In this document: piece by piece, positions 17,925 through 25,540 of the stretch
Layout of the letters: each line of letters starts with the position of its first letter
How positions within the stretch are numbered: position 1 is the stretch's first letter
DNA from: JAEZKC01 sp046546375
GTDB taxonomy: Bacteria > Fibrobacterota > Chitinivibrionia > Chitinivibrionales > Chitinispirillaceae
DNA: 64,000 nt
NCBI GenBank assembly: GCA_046546375.1
Contig: JBKGXV010000010.1
Span: 6,021 to 70,020, forward strand
Direction of reading: 5' to 3'
Program-made: the position numbers and the translations under genes
The notes under the pieces: generated by a model
Told to the model about the DNA's origin: nothing
Seen by the model: only the letters and a program-made list of their open reading frames with translations
Database searches by the model: none

Positions 17925-19147
17925 GCTGCATCCTCCTGTACCGGAGCGGAGACATCGAGTATATCGTTTAACGAAACGGTCCGTCCCCCCATTTTCAACT
18001 TCACATCACCGGTCAAACCGGTCAAACCATCCACAGCACCTTCTGTGTAGGCGTAAAGTCCTGGATTAGATTCTGATCCCATGACATGAACATCGTACTC
18101 TCCGGACTGCACGTATGAACCGTTTGCATTATCACCGTTCCAGACCAGCTTTGCCGTTCCGCTCTGATCAGCCTGAGCCGAAAGAACCCTCACCACTTCT
18201 CCCTGAGAATTTTTCAACTGTATATTAACCTTCTGAAGCGGTTGAGCTTGAACCTTCATCACATGACGCTCCCCTGCCGCTGCACGGTACTGAAGCGAAT
18301 CCTGACGGACACGGACATGCTTTCCCATCAAGGAAAGAGCCGATGACCGGGAGATAGCTCCCGAATTGCCATCCTCAGAAGACACATCGAGAAGTTCTCC
18401 GATGGATGTCTCCCGTCCGCCAATCTTCATCTGCGCACCATCTTCAGTGAACCTAACCCCGTCAACCTTGTCCTGCACATAAGCATAAAGAGAGGGGTTT
18501 TCTTGCTGCCCTTCTATGGTAATCGTGTATTTGCCGGGTTTGGCCAGATCGCCTTCGTCAGTTGTACCGTCCCATTCAACAGAGGATGAATTCTGAGCAT
18601 CCTTGCCATCGGCTTTGATGGTTTTGATTATCTCATCGTCCCCGTTGCGGATTTCAACCAATGCCTCGCTTTCGTTGCCCAAATGAACAGAAAGCGGTAT
18701 GCGTTCACCCTCCATTCCACTCCAGGCAATGTTTGACTGACGCATGCGAACAGTTTTACCGATAAGCGACACAGCGGAAGAATTCGAAACCGACTGGGCG
18801 GTATTCTGCTGAGCGTCAATAGTAGAGCTGTATGATTTTTCCAGTTCCCCGATCGCGGACTCGATATTGTTGCTGCTCTCCAGAGCACGGAACTGAGCCA
18901 GCTGCGAAACGAATTCAGTGTTTTCCATGGGGTTCAGAGGATCCTGATGCTTCATCTGAGTGGTCAGCAGAAGCAAAAAATCATCCTTGCCCATTTCCTT
19001 CATTCCCTCCTTGAACAACTCGCCATCCATTTTCCCGTCCACCTCCGAACCGGAAGCGTCGACAGCCCCGTCTTTCACTGGAGCACTAACGGAATAAGAT
19101 TCCTTGGAGGAATTTTTTAAACTACCTACATCAGAACTCAGAGACAT
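17921..19147 (-). CDS. flgD: FlgD hook cap protein with duplicated C-terminal module
   Basis: A hook assembly scaffold of 408 residues, about 1.7 times the usual 220-240. The conserved N-terminal FlgD region is KDDFLLLLTTQMKHQDPLNP plus TEFVSQLAQFRALE (about residues 54-90). Then two homologous modules follow. Residues about 124-256 run from AVSLIGKTVRMRQ through NPSLYAYVQDKVDG to IGGRETSIGELLDVS. Residues about 268-400 run from ALSLMGKHVRVRQ through NPGLYAYTEGAVDG to MGGRTVSLNDILDVS. Each is a Tudor/Ig-like FlgD C-terminal unit, so the cap subunit has a tandem duplication. AAGGAGGT lies close to the ATG. The gene follows fliK by 15 bases. Confidence 0.93.
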   Translation of the reverse strand: MSLSSDVGSLKNSSKESYSVSAPVKDGAVDASGSEVDGKMDGELFKEGMKEMGKDDFLLLLTTQMKHQDPLNPMENTEFVSQLAQFRALESSNNIESAIGELEKSYSSTIDAQQNTAQSVSNSSAVSLIGKTVRMRQSNIAWSGMEGERIPLSVHLGNESEALVEIRNGDDEIIKTIKADGKDAQNSSSVEWDGTTDEGDLAKPGKYTITIEGQQENPSLYAYVQDKVDGVRFTEDGAQMKIGGRETSIGELLDVSSEDGNSGAISRSSALSLMGKHVRVRQDSLQYRAAAGERHVMKVQAQPLQKVNIQLKNSQGEVVRVLSAQADQSGTAKLVWNGDNANGSYVQSGEYDVHVMGSESNPGLYAYTEGAVDGLTGLTGDVKLKMGGRTVSLNDILDVSAPVQEDAA

Positions 19148-19162
19148 TCCTCACCTCCTTGG

Positions 19163-20941
19163 CTATACGAAATATTCAAAACTATTGTGGCCGAACCGCC
19201 TGCCCGTATCACTTCCGGGCAAATCCTCGCCCACCTTTTCCTCCGGCAGCAGATTCTCATTACCACCAGCTGCCCCCCCCCGGTCGTCCCAGTTGGAAGC
19301 CGTATCAGACAGCTCATGACCGAACCTCTGCTCCGATCCGTCCCTGCCGCCCACATCCACACTGAAAGAACCGGCATGGATATTCTGCTCCTCAAGGGCA
19401 TCCTTGAGAGTTTGCAGATGGGTTTCAATTATCTGCTTTACCTGCTGATTCTCAACCTGGATACGCGCAAACACCACTTCATTCTCCATCCTGATATTCA
19501 GACGTACTTCGCCAAGAGATTCAGGACGAAGCTGAATTTTCAGCTCATGCACGCCGGAACGAACAGCCGACTGCATCTTTTCACTTATCTGACGCATAAC
19601 AGCCTCATCCGTTATACGCGTCAAAGCGGAACTGAGTTTTTCGGTGGATTGGAACATGGCAGCTTCAGAAGCTGAATTGCTGATCTGATTAACAGCGTGC
19701 GGCACCTCTTCAGCATTGGCCGAGGCATCAGATTTCACCGCCTGCAGCTGATTCAGGATATCCGTTGTGAACTTGACTCCTTTTTCAGACATCTGCGGCT
19801 TTACCGGATTTTCACCCTCCGGAGAGAAATCCATTTTCCCTTCCGGAAAAAGTTTCAGCTCCTCTGTAGTGACCTCAACAGCATCTTTCGGAGAACTGAC
19901 CGTTTCCATACCAGTAGCTGTATTCACCTGACTGCCACCTTTTTGACCGTCAAGCTTTAACATTGCCCGCATGGTTTTGGAGTCAACCGCATTCATCATC
20001 GAGACAATCTTCTGCATCTCGGTTGATTCGGTTTGAGCCTTGACACCACTGTGAGCCAACAGCTTCTGAATATGTTCAATGGCACTCTGCAGATCTTTCT
20101 GAACGGATTTCCCGAAAAGACGGTTGATTTCAGTAGAAGTCATAGTCAAATCGGAAGGATCGGTGGCCAGGGGGATTCCAGAAGAAGCTGTCTGCTTGAA
20201 TTGCTCGGCAAGCAGCTCATTGACTTTCCCCTTCAGTCCGAGCTGATCAAGCCCCATCTCCACAAAGAACTTCTGATTCTTCAGAAGCAGAGCAAGCTCG
20301 GAAGCACCTTCGGGATCAAGCTTCAATTTGCCCACCTGCAGCATCTCTCCATCGGCAGCCGCTTCCTCAAGCATGCCTCCGATCTTTTCAAGAGCCCACA
20401 GTATCTTGGCAAAATGTCCGCTGCTTGTCTGATCAAGCTTTTCAAAGGATACGTTTTCCATATCTTCACTGATCTCTATACCGAGAAGCGAAGCAATCTG
20501 AAAAAGAGCAACCTTAAGAAGTTCTCCAGCCTGTTCAGCGGCAGGATCCGCACCCGTTTCAGAAATTTTGCAGCACTCCTCAAGCACCTCGTCCTTTCCA
20601 GAAGAAACCAATTTGACTTCAGAATCAGACTCGGTTTCTTTAACTGAAACATCCTGCTTACATGAGGATTTCTGCACATCTTTCCCTTTATCGGAATCAT
20701 GCGAAACGGCCTTCTGTTCGTGTTCTTTGCGGGCAGATTCGGCGGATCTGGTTGCAACCCGGTTTTCTTTTCCGACTCGCTGGTAAACCTTGCCGAATTC
20801 CACTTTTTCAGAACGTTCCCTTTTGACTTCGTTTCTTTCCGATCTGTCCGAGCTTTCACTTCTGCGCTCAGACCGGACATGATCAGTCCTTTGATTCCTT
20901 GCGGGTTTCTGAAGGAAAAACTGCGCTGTATCATTGATCAT
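19163..20941 (-). CDS. fliK: FliK hook-length control protein
   Basis: The secreted hook-length ruler, 592 residues. The N-terminal half is low-complexity, rich in Ser, Lys and Glu, as expected for an extended ruler. The C-terminal domain carries the family signature HELKIQLRPESLGEVRLNIR and VENQQVKQIIETHLQTLKDAL. The frame opens at 20959, but AGGAGGTGAGAAT immediately precedes ATG 20941, which is taken as start. FliK triggers the FlhB specificity switch when the hook is complete. It lies between motE and flgD in the sigma-54-dependent unit. Confidence 0.93.
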   Translation of the reverse strand: MINDTAQFFLQKPARNQRTDHVRSERRSESSDRSERNEVKRERSEKVEFGKVYQRVGKENRVATRSAESARKEHEQKAVSHDSDKGKDVQKSSCKQDVSVKETESDSEVKLVSSGKDEVLEECCKISETGADPAAEQAGELLKVALFQIASLLGIEISEDMENVSFEKLDQTSSGHFAKILWALEKIGGMLEEAAADGEMLQVGKLKLDPEGASELALLLKNQKFFVEMGLDQLGLKGKVNELLAEQFKQTASSGIPLATDPSDLTMTSTEINRLFGKSVQKDLQSAIEHIQKLLAHSGVKAQTESTEMQKIVSMMNAVDSKTMRAMLKLDGQKGGSQVNTATGMETVSSPKDAVEVTTEELKLFPEGKMDFSPEGENPVKPQMSEKGVKFTTDILNQLQAVKSDASANAEEVPHAVNQISNSASEAAMFQSTEKLSSALTRITDEAVMRQISEKMQSAVRSGVHELKIQLRPESLGEVRLNIRMENEVVFARIQVENQQVKQIIETHLQTLKDALEEQNIHAGSFSVDVGGRDGSEQRFGHELSDTASNWDDRGGAAGGNENLLPEEKVGEDLPGSDTGRRFGHNSFEYFV

Positions 20942-20981
20942 ATTCTCACCTCCTTTCATCAGATTTAACGTGTGTATTGAA

Positions 20982-21560
20982 TCAGATTCCCCTACTGATT
21001 AATTTGCTTATGCGATTAGCTTTTTCTTTACTCAACTGTGAGAGGATTTTGGCTTTCTGGCGATCATCCATGATGGTGGTGATAATCCTGGCAACCTGCG
21101 AATCAGGCAGTGTTTCAAGAATCGACGCGGCTTCCGCAGCCTTCATTGCTCCATACACCTTGGCCAGCTGTTTATATCGGTTTACTTCCGCCTCGGAGCT
21201 GCTTTCAAGCTGTTTTTCCATCTCTTCTCTCTCTTCACCCAGCTGCTCTCTTTGCTGCTTTATTTCATCCTGAACCATCTGAAGCCGTTTCTGAAGATCA
21301 TTAAGGCGCTCACGCTCCTTCTTCAGTTCCCTGCGTTCCTGCTTAAGAGCCAGAAAGGTGCGTGAGTTCCTGGAGGCAAGAGAGTCCCTGCGGGCACTCT
21401 GTTCAACGAGTTCCACTTCTTTTTTCTTCTGGAAAGGATCCTCCATACCGTATTCGATACGGAGTGTTCCGGTAATGAAAAGCATGATCACGTAAAGCAG
21501 CGGAAAGGAAACGCAGGCTACCACAGCGATGGCGATGATATCTTTTAAGCGGAGGTTCAT
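20982..21560 (-). CDS. motE: MotE-like MgtE-N domain flagellar protein
   Basis: A 192-residue protein with an N-terminal membrane helix (IIAIAVVACVSFPLLYVIML). A long coiled coil spans about residues 60-125 (KQERRELKKERERLNDLQKR). The C-terminal MgtE-N-like domain contains AAEAASILETLPDSQVARII and a second repeat AKILSQLSKEKANRISKLI. This is the architecture of MotE/YlxF proteins encoded beside fliJ or fliK. MotE acts with the MotC-type stator in Sinorhizobium; whether that holds here is unknown. It is the first gene of the unit driven by the sigma-54-like promoter at 21606-21621. Confidence 0.85.
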   Translation of the reverse strand: MNLRLKDIIAIAVVACVSFPLLYVIMLFITGTLRIEYGMEDPFQKKKEVELVEQSARRDSLASRNSRTFLALKQERRELKKERERLNDLQKRLQMVQDEIKQQREQLGEEREEMEKQLESSSEAEVNRYKQLAKVYGAMKAAEAASILETLPDSQVARIITTIMDDRQKAKILSQLSKEKANRISKLISRGI

Positions 21561-21605
21561 AATCGACAGTCCTTATTATGTTTTCACGTACGCGGCAGAG
21601 AGATA

Positions 21606-21621
21606 TGCAACAGTTGTGCCA
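21606..21621 (-). promoter_or_regulatory. Sigma-54 promoter for motE-fliK-flgD-flgE
   Basis: Reading the minus strand, TGGCAC (21621-21616), five bases, then TTGCA (21610-21606) matches the -24/-12 sigma-54 consensus with exact spacing. The predicted transcript begins near 21594, about 34 bases before the motE ATG. Sigma-54 control of hook genes through a bacterial enhancer-binding protein is well known in other flagellar systems. Confidence 0.8.
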
Positions 21622-22065
21622 TATGGTTCACGATAAAGACCAGACAACATAACACCATGCAGCACAACAGATTACATAGAACACGAAAACGGAAACTGAA
21701 GCCCTTGAATTCACAGGTAAAGGAGGGCGGGGGAAGCAATTTCCCTTGATGAGGCAAAGTTTTCCCCTTGCTGTTTGTTCAATTCTGGTGGATCATACAT
21801 GGGTTGAAAATGAACAAACCGGGCAACTACCCGACAATGATCGGCAAACCAGAAACCTGTATGGTACTCGGGGATAATCTGTACAAGTATTTAAAACAGA
21901 ACTCTACATATCGATTGAGAGAGGCATGATCGGGGCGACCATGCCACTCAATTGAATCCCACACTGGTTGAAATGAAAAGCTAAAGAGAAATACCTGTGT
22001 GGCACGGCTCTTCGGATCGTGTTGCTGTTATCGAACACATAGATGACAGAGACACGTGGTGAGAG
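21622..22065. other. 444-base gap upstream of motE and downstream of the ankyrin gene
   Basis: No credible reading frame on either strand. It should hold the enhancer sites for the motE sigma-54 promoter, though no clear repeated binding site stands out. An inverted repeat GGCATG / CATGCC at about 21926-21950 and a short GGGAA-GCAA-TTTCCC hairpin near 21735-21750 are visible. Confidence 0.5.
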
Positions 22066-23334
22066 TTATCTGGTACTCAGCGCACCGGCTTCCAGCAGTA
22101 TACGGGCCACATCTTTTCTGCCGTACTGAACTGCGTAGTGAAGAGCTGTTTTGTCATCTTTGTTCACAGCATTGATATCGGCTCCCGCATCAATCAGAAA
22201 CCGCACCACTTTAAAGTGACCGTTGGCGGCGGCATACATGAGCGCAGTACCGACTATCTGATTCTGCACATTGAGATCCGCACCGTAAAGAAGAAGCTCT
22301 TCTATAATATTCAGATGCCCCTTCGAAGCTGCAATGATAAGCGGAGTGCTGCCATACATATTGGTTTCGTTCACATCCACAAAACTGCCCAACATCAGCT
22401 CTCTTACCTTTTCGATATCACCGGTTCTGACTGCCACCATGAGATTTGAATACCCGTCCGGTTCTTTTGAAAGTAAAACGTTCTCCACATTTCTGAATCC
22501 TCGGCGCATGGCCATCATGAGGGCTGTGCGGCCATGCTTGTCCTTGAGATTCACATCCGCTCCACCCTCAAGAAGAACTCTGACACAATCCGCTTTGTTT
22601 GCCAAAGTGGCCACCATAAGTGCGGTAAGACCGTTTTTGTCTTTTGCGTCACGCTGTGCTCCATGATCTAGCAGCATCTGAAGAACCGAAGGCATTCCCC
22701 TGCGCGCTGCAAGAATCAAAGCACTGTTACCGTGACTGTCCACGGCATTGACATTCGAGCCGTGTCTCAGAAGAAGTTTCACAAGCGGTTCTGACTTGAG
22801 AAGAATGGCGGATATCAAAGGAGTGTGCCCGGAGGCGTTCTGCACAAACGGATCCGCACCGTAATCAAGAAGCAGGGAAGCATTCAGAGTGTCTCTGCGT
22901 CTGACGGCGACCTGCAATGCAGTTTGGCCCGATGAATCCTGCAGATTCACACTGGCGCCGTTATCAAGCAGCATTTTTGCAATTTCATGATGTCCCTCCT
23001 GCACGGAGAGCAAAAGAGCGGTTCTTCCGTCGCTGCTCTGATGGTCTGTATCGGCCCCCATCAAAAGGAGTGTCTCGACAGCAGGAGCGCACCCCATCTG
23101 TGAAGCGCCCATCAGCAGTGAAATTCCCTTCTCACGGGTGGCATCGGAGCTCACTCCCCTGCGGATATGATTGTAGATCCCCTCCGCATCACAACGCCAC
23201 AAAGCTTTGAACGTCTCGGCTGTCAGGTCATTTCGCAGCTGAAGATAGTTCTTTGAACCGGATTCATTCACCTCAGCACCAACACTGAACACCAGAGATA
23301 TCAACAGAATAATAAATGCAGACCTGGCCGGCAT
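22066..23334 (-). CDS. Secreted ankyrin-repeat protein
   Basis: A protein of about 422 residues with an N-terminal signal peptide (MPARSAFIILLISLVFSVGA). About eleven consecutive ankyrin repeats fill the rest. The unit is recognisable in SSDGRTALLLSVQEGHHEIA and NKDDKTALHYAVQYGRKDVA, each ending in a LL..GAD.N stretch. The longer frame starts at 23400, but ATG 23334 has AGAGGGT upstream and gives a proper signal peptide. The protein is probably periplasmic or exported and works by protein-protein contact. It sits 28 bases after the cyclic-nucleotide-binding gene on the same strand, so the two are probably co-transcribed. Confidence 0.82.
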   Translation of the reverse strand: MPARSAFIILLISLVFSVGAEVNESGSKNYLQLRNDLTAETFKALWRCDAEGIYNHIRRGVSSDATREKGISLLMGASQMGCAPAVETLLLMGADTDHQSSDGRTALLLSVQEGHHEIAKMLLDNGASVNLQDSSGQTALQVAVRRRDTLNASLLLDYGADPFVQNASGHTPLISAILLKSEPLVKLLLRHGSNVNAVDSHGNSALILAARRGMPSVLQMLLDHGAQRDAKDKNGLTALMVATLANKADCVRVLLEGGADVNLKDKHGRTALMMAMRRGFRNVENVLLSKEPDGYSNLMVAVRTGDIEKVRELMLGSFVDVNETNMYGSTPLIIAASKGHLNIIEELLLYGADLNVQNQIVGTALMYAAANGHFKVVRFLIDAGADINAVNKDDKTALHYAVQYGRKDVARILLEAGALSTR

Positions 23335-23362
23335 AAATTTCACCCTCTTTTCATAAAAAACT

Positions 23363-24058
23363 TCATGATTGGGGATGGCTGCGGAAAGCCACTGATCCAA
23401 TTTCCTTTAACGCATCTCTTGAAGGGAGTATTACCCTTTTTCTTTCGATTCTGATCAGTTTCTGCTCAACAAAGAGATCCAGCTCTTCCTCCACTTCGGA
23501 AAACTGGAGATTGAGTATATCCACCAATTCATTTTCGAGAAATTTCAGTTTGATTTCAAACCCCTCCTCGCCTTGTTCACAATAATCCGAGAAAGCGATC
23601 AGGGTTATCAAAGCGGCAACTTGAGCATGTTTGTTGCCGAATAAGGATATATCAATTTTCGAGCCGACATCTCTAAGCCGTTTCGACAATACAATTGCAA
23701 TTTTGGACAACCAGTCAGGAATAGCAGACATGAGAAGCGGCTGTTTGTGAGCTGGAACACAAAGCACTTCAGTTGAAACCAACGCCACACCGGAGGCACT
23801 CCTGGGGCCTGTGTCCAAAAAGGCCACTTCGCCCACCACGGATCCCGGACCCGCCCTGTCAAGTTCGATATCCAGATCCCCCTCGGTTTTGAATATCCTT
23901 ACTTTTCCGGACAGAATGAAAAAGAGATCATAAGAGCGATCATTCTGCTTGAAAAGGTACTCTCCGGGAGAGAAAACAATCCTGATGGCCCCTGGTATAG
24001 CGGTTTCCAGAACTGTGTTTCTATTCTGAGAAGACTCTTGTCCGCACGATCCAGGCAT
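23363..24058 (-). CDS. Cyclic-nucleotide-binding regulator (Crp/Fnr-like)
   Basis: A 231-residue protein with a cNMP-binding beta-barrel at about residues 20-110. The hallmarks are FSPGEYLFKQNDRSYDLFFI, GKVRIFKTEG and PGSVVGEVAFLDTGPRSASG; the last is the phosphate-binding cassette with E and R in the right order. A linker helix leads to a C-terminal winged-helix-like region (LENELVDILNLQFSEVEEEL) that is shorter and less canonical than in Crp. DNA binding is therefore likely but not proven. The start overlaps the SPOR-protein gene by 38 bases. Confidence 0.8.
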   Translation of the reverse strand: MPGSCGQESSQNRNTVLETAIPGAIRIVFSPGEYLFKQNDRSYDLFFILSGKVRIFKTEGDLDIELDRAGPGSVVGEVAFLDTGPRSASGVALVSTEVLCVPAHKQPLLMSAIPDWLSKIAIVLSKRLRDVGSKIDISLFGNKHAQVAALITLIAFSDYCEQGEEGFEIKLKFLENELVDILNLQFSEVEEELDLFVEQKLIRIERKRVILPSRDALKEIGSVAFRSHPQS

Positions 24059-24518
24059 CCGGATACCCTTTATTTTTTATTTTCTTCAGATGAGCCTCTG
24101 CTTTCTTTCTGTTTGAAAAATCCCCCACATAGAGTTTGTAGAAAGGCTGCTCCGCACTCAAAAAAACCGGAAGAGACGTCTTGGATTCAACTGTTTTTTT
24201 CTCCTGACGAACAGTTTCGACCCGACTCGAAGCAAGAAGCTGAATGCGGAAACGGGATGCGGAAGCCTCCTCTTCCTTGTTGTTATTGCCTCTCTTATCC
24301 GATACAGCAAGAACTGACACTTCGTTTTCTGAAAGTGAAACCTCTTTACCCTGATTCAGAGTATCAAGAAAAGTCAGCTGAGCTTCTTTCTTTTCTCTGC
24401 TCTGCTCTGTTACAGTTTCAGGTTTTGATTCAGCCGGCTTTGCCTTGGCATGATGAGCTGCGGAAACACACCCCATCATTACAGGAAGAACAGCGCTAAT
24501 AAGAAGAATTCTTTTCAT
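24021..24518 (-). CDS. SPOR-domain probable lipoprotein
   Basis: About 165 residues. The signal peptide MKRILLISAVLPVMMGC ends in Gly-Cys, a possible lipobox with a non-ideal -3 residue. A charged linker rich in Lys and Glu follows, and the C-terminal SPOR domain runs from FRIQLLASSRVETVRQ to FYKLYVGDFSNRKKAEAHLK. SPOR domains bind denuded glycan strands at division sites. The frame opens far upstream at 24626; GGGAG ten bases ahead of ATG 24518 supports the shorter start. It is upstream of, and overlaps, the cNMP-binding gene. Confidence 0.8.
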   Translation of the reverse strand: MKRILLISAVLPVMMGCVSAAHHAKAKPAESKPETVTEQSREKKEAQLTFLDTLNQGKEVSLSENEVSVLAVSDKRGNNNKEEEASASRFRIQLLASSRVETVRQEKKTVESKTSLPVFLSAEQPFYKLYVGDFSNRKKAEAHLKKIKNKGYPDAWIVRTRVFSE

Positions 24519-24736
24519 AAAGGGCATACTCCCATCTGATTGCAATGATTTTAAAAACAGAAGTATATTAGAGTATATAATTTCCAATCCAGTTAGAATA
24601 ATACTTCCCACAACACGAGGAGTCAAGAATTCTCGACCATAGAAGTCGATATCAGAGCATAAAGGAGCGAAATTCCTTCAGCTTCAGCAAAAGCAGACTG
24701 GGTCGCTGGCACAAGCTGCGCATTGTCATACTGCTT

Positions 24737-25444
24737 GTGATCACTGCAGGATTGAGCTGGTATTCTCATCAGGGGGCCAACAATCCGTTTTCTCTTAAAA
24801 ACGAACTGGTCATAAGCGGCAGGGATTCAGCTTACTTTATCCGCTATACCAGAGGAAACCGAAAACGCCGTCTCACAACTCTGATTCTTCCCCGCCCGCC
24901 CCTCTACAGCTCTGAATCTCCAAACAAGGCACTCAAGGAAAAATGGGATCTGATCACTTGGGGTAGCACCTCTCCGAATCCCGATTTTTTCACCACCCCC
25001 CCTCAGAGCTGGACCATTCTCAATGAAAAGTCGACTGCTGATTCCACAAAAAGAATAAAAAACTGGCCTTCACCGGTCTATGATGATCAGGCCAGCTCTC
25101 AAAGGCAGGTCATCGCACAGCTGATTTCTCCCTTTCTGGATGAACGGACAGCACTTATGCTCAACCTTGGTACCCAGAAAGTGATGATATGCGACAGCTC
25201 CAGCCTCAACAACACAGAAAATGCGTATACTCCGTTTCTGGAAGAACTGGACCTGCTGATCATCCCTTCGGCCCCGTCTGAAAAAATCAGGGAAATACGA
25301 TCCCTTTTCAGACCGCGATTTGTGGTGGTGATACCCCCGTGCACACTCACTACCTCCTCAGAAAACATCCTCTGCACCAATGAAGCGAATTGGAGCCATG
25401 AATTCAGAATTTCTGCCACAAAAGGCCTTCAGCCGGAAAAGTGA
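24737..25444 (+). CDS. Unrecognised anchored protein upstream of pilB
   Basis: At least 235 residues starting at GTG 24737. The frame is open back to 24602, and bases 24698-24745 encode a basic-then-hydrophobic run (LRIVILLVITAGLSWY). This is typical of a signal anchor, so the true start is probably upstream; an AAAGGAG lies at 24661-24667 but no ATG, GTG or TTG follows in frame. The C-terminal part (ALMLNLGTQKVMICDSSS, then LDLLIIPSAPSEKIREIRSL and FRPRFVVVIP) follows the strand pattern of the ComEC metallo-beta-lactamase-like domain without the HHGS metal motif. That relationship is speculative. It ends 97 bases before pilB. Confidence 0.6.
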   Translation: MITAGLSWYSHQGANNPFSLKNELVISGRDSAYFIRYTRGNRKRRLTTLILPRPPLYSSESPNKALKEKWDLITWGSTSPNPDFFTTPPQSWTILNEKSTADSTKRIKNWPSPVYDDQASSQRQVIAQLISPFLDERTALMLNLGTQKVMICDSSSLNNTENAYTPFLEELDLLIIPSAPSEKIREIRSLFRPRFVVVIPPCTLTTSSENILCTNEANWSHEFRISATKGLQPEK

Positions 25445-25464
25445 CTTTTTTGCAGATTGGAAGG

Positions 25465-25494
25465 TTGAACATCCATATACAAATACGGTATAAT
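25465..25494 (+). promoter_or_regulatory. Sigma-70-type promoter for pilB-pilT-pilC
   Basis: TTGAAC (25465-25470) and TATAAT (25489-25494) are separated by 18 bases, about 45 bases ahead of the pilB ATG. The match is strong. Confidence 0.7.
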
Positions 25495-25540
25495 AAACTG
25501 ATCAGACATAACTTTCCAAAGAGAACTGTGCAGAAGACCT

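Noticed and set aside
24707..24722. Sigma-54-like TGGCAC-N5-GCGCA on the plus strand
   Set aside because: The -12 half lacks the TT, and the site lies inside the probable N-terminal coding part of the pilB-upstream gene.
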